Shown here one piece after another: positions 11,250 through 20,081 of a stretch of DNA of 64,000 bases. Source of the DNA: Drosophila persimilis (taxonomy: Eukaryota; Arthropoda; Insecta; Diptera; Drosophilidae); contig NW_020825288.1 in assembly GCF_003286085.1 (NCBI RefSeq), positions 6,696,001 to 6,760,000 on the forward strand, given 5' to 3'. The notes under the pieces are model-generated. The model did not search any database. It was not told the DNA's origin and saw only the letters and a program-made list of their open reading frames with translations. Within the stretch, counting starts at the first letter, position 1, and each line of letters opens with the position of its first letter. The position numbers were made by a program, and so were the translations under genes.

Positions 11250-13405
11250 ACTGTATATTAAGGAATAAGAAATACAGAGATTTGTGTATAATTTCAAGAG
11301 GTTTTGAATGAATCGTTTCGTTTAGTTTTTAAAAAGGAACCAGCTTTAATTGATCTCTTTCGAACGATATACAAAATGGGGTTTATGTAGTTCTTGGTAC
11401 GTTTTCATTGTTTTGAAATGACAAAACATAGTTATTGATTATATAAAATGTTGGTTTGTGTGTGTGTTTGTTAATTGTTCTGTAATTAATAAACAAATAT
11501 TAAATGTGAACGTTAACGCTAATTTATTGTTACTGGAATATTTACATTGAAATGGTGGGTCGGGGGCTCTGAACAGATTATATGTGGATAAGGAGTCAGC
11601 GGGGGAAATACCTATTTAGTTTGTTATTCTCGTTAACTGCGGATATAGGAGGGTATGGTATGCTTAAGGAGTTTATAAAATACGATCTGTGCATACAATG
11701 TCTTGCAACATTTGGATCACTAGCAATTAACTCATTGAAAAAAAAAAATAGAATTAAATGTTAAAACCTTTTTAAATGTATGTATAAATATAGTTATATG
11801 TATATAAATATGTTTTCTTTTTTTGTTACTTAAAAGAAACTGAGCCTCGAATTCGAATCGAGTGTTAATTGTTGGATACTCGTTGGAAAACCTTAACGTA
11901 ACGTAACGCTTCGTTTGTTGTGGAGTATAATTGCTTTTCCTTTTCGTTTTTTTGTTTACTTATAGATCCTACATATATCTATGTATAAATATGCGTGTAT
12001 GCAAGCATAGTATGTATAATTAATTCAATTTGTTTGGTATAATTGTTTTTTTCTTTTTTTGTCTTACACTCGCTATTAATTGTGTTTTTTGTTTCGTTTT
12101 TTTTCCTTTTTTCACCGCACGTTCCTGCCTACGATTTGTTCCATGTCTTCTCATATATATATATATACTATACGATATATATATATATGGATGTTCAAGC
12201 ATATATATTCCCTTTTTGTGTTGTTGTAATTTACGTCGCATTAAAAATTTGGTTGCATTTTGCTTCACTTAATTTCGGCTACAAAAACAAATACAGGGAA
12301 CAAAAACCAAGACAAAAAATACCAAAAAAATAGATGATCAAATGAATGATTGACGGGCTTAAAAGAAAACTTCATTCCAGGCTTATTCTCAAATAAAATA
12401 CAGAAACAAAAATGTCACTTACTCATACTCGCTCCATTCCAACAACTAAATACTAAGGACTTACATAAATATAGTGTATAGATCAAAATTGATATGGTTA
12501 CATCCGTTAAACTGTGGTTAACAAAAGCTGTAAGAAACGTTTATTGTTTTGTCATTCGCAGGTGATATGTTTGGTTTTTTGTGTGTGTGGTAAAAACACA
12601 AATTAATAAATTATTAAACTATAAAATATTGATCGTTACAGAGAAGAGTACAACTTAAAAAATAATTGAACTGCTCGGGAGGGACATACATAGCGCGGAT
12701 AGCTCTTGAGTTGAGTGCTGGTTAAACTATTTTACAACAGGGTAAACAGGTGATAAAAGCAACAAATATTCGAGTACACACACAAACAATATTCGATACA
12801 GAAAGAACACAAAAATACAACAAAATATACAAATAATTTTTGAAAGCTTAATCGGCGCGGAACAATGATTATGTTTATGTGTGTGGGGTGTCGTCTCCAA
12901 AGGCTGAAGCCATGTCCTATACCTAGACTTCTTTCGATTACGTATACATACATACAATTTCTAATTTGGATTCGGTTCACGATTAGTGGAGAGAGCGAGA
13001 GATTACATGATGGGAGTACGGGTTACAATTTGTTATGCGTGTGAGTATTTTTAGTGTCTCAATTTCAGGCTTGCCTTCGTCACGTTTCTACCACTAAAAC
13101 ATTGGTTACACTGGGGGCATGCATACAAGTGTTCTATGTATATGGAGGTTAATGCGATTAGCTTTCTCAGTTTTCTAGCTTTATATGTCATGATGTCATG
13201 TGTTTTATACCTTTATAACTTTCGAAACTAAATACTAAATCAACTAATTGGGGTTGGAGGGGTGTTGGATGGCTACGGATTTTTGTTTGATTTGAAATGG
13301 TTTCCATGATATACACAATCATAATTATAACAAATCTTGTTCTTCAGCTGCAAATTGCTTTTGTTTTTGAGTTCTTGACTTTCTGATTTGAATCGAAATC
13401 TATGT

Positions 13406-13437
<32 letters not shown>

Positions 13438-13498
13438 TGGTTGGTTGCTATATACTTAGAATCTAAAGAACGACGTCAGGCAGGTCGTGCGGCCTTGC
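11250..13498. other. AT-rich non-coding region, probable 3' UTRs
   Basis: This AT-rich stretch separates the kinase stop from the stop of the minus-strand TMEM47-like gene. It contains A/T homopolymers, (TA)n near 12152-12188 and a (TG)n run at 13402-13437. The open frames are short and of low complexity. It probably carries the long 3' UTR of the minus-strand gene, as is usual for fly membrane-protein genes, but no single polyadenylation site can be chosen. Confidence 0.5.
13402..13437. repeat. (TG)n microsatellite
   Basis: An almost perfect TG run of about 36 bp lies about 60 bp beyond the stop codon of the minus-strand TMEM47-like gene, so it would be transcribed as a CA run in that gene's 3' UTR. 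Confidence 0.9.
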
Positions 13499-15783
13499 CT
13501 AGGCGCGCATTTGGTTTTCATGTACGATCTTCCTCTCCTTGTAGTAGATCTCCTCCGATTCCTTGTCACAGAGCAGCAGGACCACGGCGCCAAACAGGAA
13601 GATGGCAGCACCCCAGCCCACGCCATAGGCCCAGCCAAACTCCCAAACTCGACGATTGGCTGTGAACGAAATAGAAATTGAAGCAAGTTCAACAAAAGAG
13701 GAGGTTTTTGCAGGGCCATACCCATGGTCAGCTCGCCGGCAAAGCACACAGGATACACGATCAAGGCGGACAGTACGGCCAGCACTGAAAAGTATGTAAA
13801 AATCGTCAGCTAAGGATTGCCTTGAGCCATTATTGAGCAGTACTTACAGGAAACAAGCATCACCAATACCGCTATGCGATAGAACTTATATTTTAGATTA
13901 TGATTCTGTGTTTTTAGGCCCATGCCGGTCAGCACTGTGGCAATGACATCTGTTATCAATGTGATAATGCAGAGCGCAGCCGTGGCCTTAATGTAGCCTG
14001 TTCAACAAGGAAAATAGGGTTTATATATGCCCAAATCTCCAGACATTATCTATAACTTCTTACCTACGTCCCTGGTCCAGTAGCAACCTGGTGGATCCTG
14101 TATGTTAAACGGCAGCGGCGCCACCGAATCATCCTCAATGCAGTGTACAAAGAGGCCCTGCCGCCAGTCAGCGGCCATCAGCCAGTCTGTTGAGGCCAGG
14201 GCCATACACATGAGGGCCACCACAATGACGCCACAGATAAATGCAATCACCTGTGGAATACGAACAGTGTAAGGGTGAGAGTTGTAAGGGTGCCGGTGCT
14301 CCATACACATACCTTGAGTGGCCTCGTGATTGTGATGGTCTCAATCGTTGTTGTCGGCGCCATTTTCTCCGCTGGTGGACGTAGTACACTGTTCAAAAGT
14401 AAACCAGGGATTAGATGGAACGCATTCCGTGGCCCGTCCACGAGAGAACAACCAACTCACCTTAATATCTATGGATATGTATGCAGGCAATAGGCAGGCT
14501 GCCTGCAGCTACTAATTGGAATGCGTTTCAATGCGTTTGCTTGGTTAGTTTTTTTTGTTAGGCATGGGTTTTGTCTGGCAGTAACTCTGGCTAGCTATAA
14601 CAATCTAACGTTTTAGAGTGTGTATCTATAATGTATGTTAATGCTTCAATTGGCTTTTTATTGCTTTTCGTTTGCGCGTTTTGCGGTTTTGGACTGCGAC
14701 TATCAGTTTTCTGGCGACATCAGCCGTTTCAACATCTGTAGGACAACAAGGATTATTGTTAGTTTTGGGGGGGAGAGAGAGCGAGATATTACAGCATTCA
14801 TTTGGGTACAGCGAAGCGGTTTCAGCAGCAGCCACATGCAACAAAACAATTTGACAACAACAGCGACAACAATTATAATTTTAAAAAAGTATCTACAGCG
14901 GACATTTGACTAAAGCTGTGCAGGTAAGAACAATACTTCTAGGGTCACGGAAGTTCCAAACACCGGAAGACGGAAGCACTGGTGGTGTTTTTTGGGGGCG
15001 AGCAGCAGCCGTACAACTGCACATCTCAATGGTTTCATCATTAATTATGCGATGGCGTGAATGAATCCATATGCATGCAGCCAGCTGGATGTCTAAGGAG
15101 CGGATGGTTAACTCTTTAATGTATTCGCGGAACTCAGCCCAAGCCATTCCCCCCCGCTAATTTGTAACATCTGCAAATACATTATATGTACATATCTGCG
15201 GACTCTTTTTGCTTGTCAGCGGAGAGCAAAATCTTGAAAATTTTGCGGGCCAGACAGAGATTATTTTGGGTTTATTTATAGCGCCTCAGTGGCGGGCTCT
15301 TATGAGCACAAAAACCACATTAATTTGCAGATGGATGAGTATGTGTGTGTGTGAGGGAGGGGGGGCGGGCATGGCAACAGGATCAGAATATTTAATGGCT
15401 ATATAGGACGTAACAGAGCAGGCAGAATTGGGGCACACAACAACAATAACACGGGCAGCGTGATGATGGCGGGTTGGTTTGTGGGAGTGAAACGGAAGCA
15501 AAACAAAATGCAGAGCAAAATACAGAGATTGTATAATTCTGTGGGGTGGGGAATACCTCTCCTTGTAATAGTCCAATGTTACCGATTCGGAATCAAATTC
15601 TGAGTAATCGGGCAGGGATTCGGCATCAAAGGAGCTCATGCCACTCATCGTGTAATTGGGCAGTACGTTCATTTTGTTGTGGAAGCTACCAAGGCTGTTG
15701 TTTTGTGGCTGCTGCTGCTGTTGTTGTTGTTGTTGTTGCTGCTGCTTTTGTTGTGCCGTGAACTTTTCATCAAGTGGCGACAT
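13499..15783 (-). CDS. TMEM47/claudin-like four-pass membrane protein
   Basis: Six exons on the minus strand (15557-15783, 14313-14388, 14064-14250, 13848-13997, 13722-13784, 13499-13659) join without a break to 287 residues. Residues 1-76 are a Gln-rich cytosolic extension (MSPLDEKFTAQQKQ, polyQ, then an acidic SFDAESLPDYSEF stretch). The conserved body starts at an internal Met (14363; MAPTTTIETITITRPLK) and has four hydrophobic segments (about VIAFICGVIVVALMCMAL, ATAALCIITLITDVIATVL, FYRIAVLVMLVSLLAVLSAL and GWGAAIFLFGAVVLLL), an extracellular loop with DWRQGLFVHC and PGCYW, and the tail KIVHENQMRA. This fits the TMEM47 branch of the PMP22/claudin superfamily, which acts at cell junctions. 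Starting at 14363 would give a 203-residue form, so two isoforms are plausible. The 14389-15556 intron shows no other exon. Confidence 0.87.
15709..15752 (-). repeat. polyglutamine tract in the TMEM47-like N-terminus
   Basis: A CAG/CAA run on the minus strand encodes a polyQ stretch of roughly a dozen residues or more directly after MSPLDEKFTAQQKQ. It sits in the isoform-specific first coding exon and is likely to vary in length between individuals. Confidence 0.85.
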
Positions 15784-16387
15784 ATTGGCTTTTGTTTATC
15801 CTAACAATATTGCACATATGTACACACGCATACGAACGCACCGAACAGACTGTGGTCTGTGGAAACTGCGCTACTTTTTCTCTATTCTCTTTTCGCTTTT
15901 TCTTTGGCTTTCCCGTCGCGTCGGGTCGGTCGACTGCTTTTCATACGCACGGAAATACACTTACAGTTTGCTAGAAACGCTCGTGGCACTCTGGTTCTCT
16001 TTCACATGGTTTTCAGAGCATTTTTCGACTATTTTAAACGCTTAAAACAAAATAAAAACGAGAAAAATAATAATGTTTTCTTCTCATCACAACAACTGAA
16101 AATTAGCGATGAGCGATACCTGTGTACCTGTTACTTGTCACGATTATTTTAGCATCATTGAATGCTGTGACCAAATGACGGCAGCAGATTTATTTTTGAA
16201 TTATTCCTTAAGATGGAAGAATATGCAAGCATAGATAAAATTAATTATAGATTAGTTGTCTAGTTTCATTCTTTATATTATTTTAAAATCAATCCCAAAA
16301 ATAATTTGCGGTCTGTCACAGTGATTTATAGCCGTGACAAATGCCATCACAGTTCAAAATCACAGATTGCCTTATAAATGCGGTGTA

Positions 16388-16395
16388 TATCGATA
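16388..16395. promoter_or_regulatory. DRE (TATCGATA) in the divergent promoter
   Basis: A perfect palindromic TATCGATA lies 207 bp upstream of the RNF220-like ATG, between that gene and the divergent TMEM47-like gene. The element is the binding site of DREF/BEAF-type factors at fly housekeeping promoters. Assignment to the RING gene is by proximity. Confidence 0.6.
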
Positions 16396-16601
16396 TATCG
16401 AAAGCGGACCATGTCGTGCAAATGGCGAAATCTCAAGTATAGTATGACCGTACTCAAAATATTATTAGGCCGCACCGAAGAACGTAACAAATTGGCGTCG
16501 CGTGGCTTTGTGAACAAAAACAATAGCAGACACTAAGGTCCAGGTGAAATTTCGCCAGCTAATTTCTGACAGAAAAGTGCCGCGGAAGGCCTCCAGACAC
16601 C

Positions 16602-17753
16602 ATGGCCACAGACACAGTGTCCAACGGCGAGAACTATCACCTGCCCAGCGACGACGATGTGATATGCCCCACATGTAATGTCAAAATCAAGCGCTGCCAG
16701 GTGGCTGACCACTGCCAGGTGGAAATGGAGCGCCTGCACACAGTGGTTCCACCCATAAGTACACCACCAACATCGACTCATACGACAACCACAACAACAT
16801 CAACATCACAGTCTGGATCTGGCGGAAGGCAGCCGTGGAGTGTGTTCCAGCGTGTGCAGAAAAATCGCCAGACCCGACAGCGACAACGCACGCGAAAGCG
16901 TCCCTCCTCTCCGCCAGCGCCGGTGGCTGCCCCACCTGAACCATCCACCTCCGCCTGTCCCGTGTGCAACAAGAACTTCCCGCAGGGCCGCATCCAGGAG
17001 CACGCGAATGAGTGTCTGCGAAACAGTCGCAGAAACGGCCAGGCCAACGGTGAACGCCACTCCAGCGACGATACCGACGACAGCGAGGAGTACGAAGAGT
17101 ACGAGTGGGCTGGCCAGAAACGCATTCGCGTGTCCACGCTCGTGCAGGGCGGCTATTCGGCCCTGAACATGGGCCAGACCATAAAGTACAATGGCAGCCA
17201 GCAGGCCAATGAAGACGAGGACGAGGATCTCAATGTGGATGAGGACGATACGCAGATCTACGGGCCCACACAGTACGGGGAAGCAGATGTGATTCCCACG
17301 GTGGACGGAGAATCCGGTGGCGATGTCTCGGAGGCAGATGTCACGAACTACGTCCGCAGACTGATTTCGTCCAACGAAGCACCCAAGTCGAATCATTCCA
17401 GCGATGCTACTGCCACTGTGGAGCTTGCCGTTGAGCAGCAGCCAGGGACTGAATCAGCAGCGGCATCCTCCAGGGAGGCGCCATCCACTTCTCGCTCCAC
17501 ACGGTCGGCCTCTCAGAACCAGCAACTGGTCATCGAGGCGCTAAGGGCCAAGCTGCGCCTCTACGAGAACCAGTCGCAGAGCAAGTTCAAGTGCCTGATC
17601 TGCCTCGACGACTACAAGAATCCCGCCATCTCTGTCTCCTGCTGGCATGTGCACTGCGAGCAGTGCTGGTTGCAGACGCTCGGTGCCCGCAAGCTATGCC
17701 CGCAGTGCAATTCGATCACGACACCGAAAGACCTGCGTCGGATTTACCTGTAG
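16602..17753 (+). CDS. RNF220-like RING E3 ubiquitin ligase
   Basis: A single exon encodes 383 residues. Two short C2HC-type zinc-binding motifs come first: CPTCNVKIKRCQVADHCQVE (about 26-45) and CPVCNKNFPQGRIQEHANEC (about 120-140). A region with acidic clusters follows, then a predicted helix (QLVIEALRAKLRLYENQ), then a C-terminal RING, CLICLDDYKNPAISVSCWHV through CPQC, ending DLRRIYL. That ending and the RING spacing are diagnostic of RNF220. RNF220 proteins ubiquitinate nuclear substrates in vertebrates; the fly role is inferred. D. melanogaster carries an orthologue in 94C (CG4813, from memory). ATG context is CACCATGG. The gene is intronless here, with AATAAA at 17941-17946. Confidence 0.92.
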   Translation: MATDTVSNGENYHLPSDDDVICPTCNVKIKRCQVADHCQVEMERLHTVVPPISTPPTSTHTTTTTTSTSQSGSGGRQPWSVFQRVQKNRQTRQRQRTRKRPSSPPAPVAAPPEPSTSACPVCNKNFPQGRIQEHANECLRNSRRNGQANGERHSSDDTDDSEEYEEYEWAGQKRIRVSTLVQGGYSALNMGQTIKYNGSQQANEDEDEDLNVDEDDTQIYGPTQYGEADVIPTVDGESGGDVSEADVTNYVRRLISSNEAPKSNHSSDATATVELAVEQQPGTESAAASSREAPSTSRSTRSASQNQQLVIEALRAKLRLYENQSQSKFKCLICLDDYKNPAISVSCWHVHCEQCWLQTLGARKLCPQCNSITTPKDLRRIYL

Positions 17754-17940
17754 ACAGCAAAAGACGTGCGCCGCATATGCCTACAGCACCGACTGGTTAC
17801 CCCGGAGGCTGCGTCTTAGCTTATGCCGCGCCCTGGCTTTCTTTCTGCAGCAGCTCTAGTTTATAATCCTATACGTATATTATTTATAATAACTATCATA
17901 CGTGACATAACAATAAGCAGCATTAAAATGTAACTATTAC

Positions 17941-17946
17941 AATAAA
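17941..17946 (+). terminator. polyadenylation signal of the RNF220-like gene
   Basis: AATAAA lies 188 bp after the stop. It is followed by a small hairpin-capable CCATTG-N-CAATGG sequence. Confidence 0.7.
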
Positions 17947-17984
17947 CCATTGAAAACCCAATGGTTTCCAGGAATTTCAAGGAC

Positions 17985-18121
17985 TCGAGAGGAGGTCTTT
18001 CGTGGCATTACGAGAGTTTTCGAGCAGCACACCAGGAACTGATCAGCAATCTTGCGTCTTGGCCTTGAGTAGATTGCAAGAAATGAAACGTAGGTTGAAG
18101 CAGAACCTGGCCGCCAAGTGA
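17985..18121 (+). pseudogene. frame-broken coding-like fragment
   Basis: Translation gives EEVFRGITRVFEQHT in one frame, ELISNLASW in the next, and SRLQEMKRRLKQNLAAK followed by TGA (18119-18121) in a third. All read like one amphipathic helical C-terminus with two single-base shifts. No family is recognised. The stretch begins just after the RNF220-like polyadenylation signal. It could be a decayed gene duplicate, or coincidence in a GC-moderate tract. Confidence 0.3.
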
Positions 18122-18373
18122 CTGATTGAAAATCCCCAAGGATTAGGCTTTGATTTCATTGGGAAATAGCCATCAATGGGTATTCAATCCATGGATTTTA
18201 CTGAAAACGGTTTTCTCTGGAATGCTTAAGGAGTTAAGAGCTGACCCTAGCTGATGCGCCGATGCTCCGATGCTCTTCAATCAAACATATATTTTTAATT
18301 CAGAGTTCGTTGGTGTTCAACATTATTTTAATATATTTGTTTGTAAGCCTCCGGCACGGATATAGCCATCAAG

Positions 18374-18463
18374 TGGGGGCTTTTTAGTTGCGTGAAGATT
18401 GAGGGGGGCTCTGGAGTTGCGTGGTGATCGAATGGGGGCTCTGAAGTTGCGTGGAGATCGACT
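18374..18463. repeat. 30-bp minisatellite, about three units
   Basis: Three successive units share the framework GGGGGCTCT-AGTTGCGTG-GATCGA, each about 28-31 bp, with a partial fourth (GGTGGCTTGTGG) at the right end. Units differ at several positions, so the array is not recent. Confidence 0.8.
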
Positions 18464-18705
18464 GGTGGCTTGTGGTGCGGGTCATGTTGCTGAATTCTGC
18501 AGGGGGATAGAACAATCCTTCTCGTCTTACCTTTGTGTTCTTTAGTTCCTTACTTCCCCTGCTATAGTTACTTATATAGTTACTTACATACTTATATATA
18601 GATACCTTAGTAGGGGATTTTTCTTCTATGGATTGCAGTGTGGGGTGAGATCTATCAAATCTGTGGGTCACAGTTGAATTCTTGCTATCTTCTTTGCCTC
18701 TTACC

Positions 18706-18996
18706 TTATTTTTTCATTTTCACATATAATACTATGGTTTTTCCCAATATTGGGTGGTCCGAAACCATGGACTTCACCGCAACATTGTCAATTTGTGATA
18801 GGATAGTGGCCTTTAACGCATTGCTTCTGCAGTAAATCAGTGGCGAGTGACTTGTGTTATATTTCCGCATGTATTTATATTCAAAGTCGTAGAGCGAGAT
18901 CGGCTCATCTAACGATTGCAAAAGGCTTGTTGATCGATCGAAAAAATATGGGTCTTCAAGCAGAATTTTGTTCAGCTCATATATCATTTTGACCAT
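18706..18996 (-). CDS. possible small gene of unknown function (96 residues)
   Basis: An ATG at 18996 opens a 96-residue frame: MVKMIYELNKILLEDPYFFD, later a DFEYKYMRKYN stretch, then SPLIYCRSNALKATILSQID, ending with KMKK. The composition (few low-complexity runs, mixed charged and hydrophobic residues) looks more protein-like than the surrounding AT-rich DNA. I do not recognise it. A splice-donor-like AAGGTAAGA follows the stop. It may be a species-restricted gene, a TE-derived fragment, or chance. Confidence 0.3.
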   Translation of the reverse strand: MVKMIYELNKILLEDPYFFDRSTSLLQSLDEPISLYDFEYKYMRKYNTSHSPLIYCRSNALKATILSQIDNVAVKSMVSDHPILGKTIVLYVKMKK

Positions 18997-19559
18997 TATC
19001 ACTTTGAGGATAATTCCGTTTTGGGGAGGAGTTTATTCCGTTTTTAAAGATTATTTTGTTGTGCGTATTTTTAGAATCGAGCATAGATTGTGAAATCCGG
19101 AAAGTATGGTTTTGTAATAGTTCACTTTGATAAAAAAAATTTTTAACAATTTTTGAGAAATGATAATCAAAGTTTTAACCTTTTGGAACTTTTTTAAAGT
19201 TCTTTTGACCTTTTAGGATGAGATTTCAAATGTACTCCTAGAAAGTATCCAGGGAACTGTTCACAACGAGACCTGAACTCAGAGATGTCCTTAAAATAAA
19301 GCTACCCATCGTTTTTCTGTACATACCGTTTAGAGGTCCACTCATGCAGATATCAGTGTATGCACCATACCGTTACACGCTAGAAGAAGGCATTATCCTT
19401 GTTCTCACAGATCGCTAGAAAGAGAGAACAACAGAGCAATTAAGTCGCTAATTTACAAGTGGAGAGAGGGCTATAACAGACCGATAGTGGCGTATTGTTA
19501 GTGCTGATTTTTCTATTTTTTTCTCCGAGATCAGGGTGCGAGGCCTTCCTAGAAGTATC

Positions 19560-19860
19560 CATGACTCCTACTTGAACAACTTACAGAATTGTACAAAAAA
19601 AAAAGACAGCGACATCTGTTGTGTAACGGGACGAGGAGGAAGAAAAGGAGTTTCCGGTAGAAATAGAACTGGCCGCACGTGATCTGGGAGAAAGCTAAGA
19701 CAAATTTGTGATCGTGGAGACGAAGATCCCTCCAATATATCAGCGGCAGGCATCAACATCAGCAGAAGCGGCACGGTACTGGCCAGGCCGGAAAACTGGT
19801 GCGAAGCACCCCTGACTTCCCCGAGAGCTAGCTGGAAACGATAGGCCGGAAAGAGGTCTA
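19560..19860 (+). repeat. dispersed repeat copy B, internally deleted
   Basis: Matches copy A (836-1700) in opposite orientation but joins its two outer blocks directly, so the roughly 600 bp between them in copy A are absent here. The right end lies about 120 bp from the DRE and 220 bp from the Irp-1A ATG, so element-derived DNA abuts this promoter. Confidence 0.6.
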
Positions 19861-19981
19861 TAAAAGGTCTATATATAAATATGTAACTATTTGTTTTTGG
19901 CCGTTTCCTCAGCCAATAAAAATATGTGCCGTATTTCTCAAAAACCACCGCGTGAAACGGTCTATTACTCGATAGCAACGA

Positions 19982-19989
19982 TATCGATA
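19982..19989. promoter_or_regulatory. DRE (TATCGATA) upstream of Irp-1A
   Basis: A perfect TATCGATA palindrome lies 93 bp before the Irp-1A ATG, with a further CGATAGCAACGA just upstream. This fits a DREF-type housekeeping promoter. Confidence 0.6.
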
Positions 19990-20081
19990 CAGCACCATAT
20001 CGGCTAAACAGCTGACTTGGAAAAAAAAATTCATTTCAAGAGGTTTTCTGTTTTTGTCGAATTTCCACGACTTTCTTAGTC

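Larger units (their letters stand above)
17947..20081. other. intergenic region between the RING gene and Irp-1A
   Basis: Besides the coding-like fragment, this region holds the 30-bp minisatellite (18374-18463), a minus-strand small ORF (18706-18996), dispersed repeat copy B (about 19560-19860) and a DRE close to the Irp-1A start. The rest is AT-rich with no supported feature. Confidence 0.55.

Noticed and set aside
12020..12333. Overlapping frames of about 80-96 codons in the 12-kb AT-rich stretch
   Set aside because: Products of A/T homopolymers and TA repeats (KKKKT, YIYIYI); low complexity and no conservation expected.
13387..13440. Open frame starting in the (TG)n run (MCVCVCVCVC)
   Set aside because: Microsatellite translation only; antisense to the TMEM47-like last exon.
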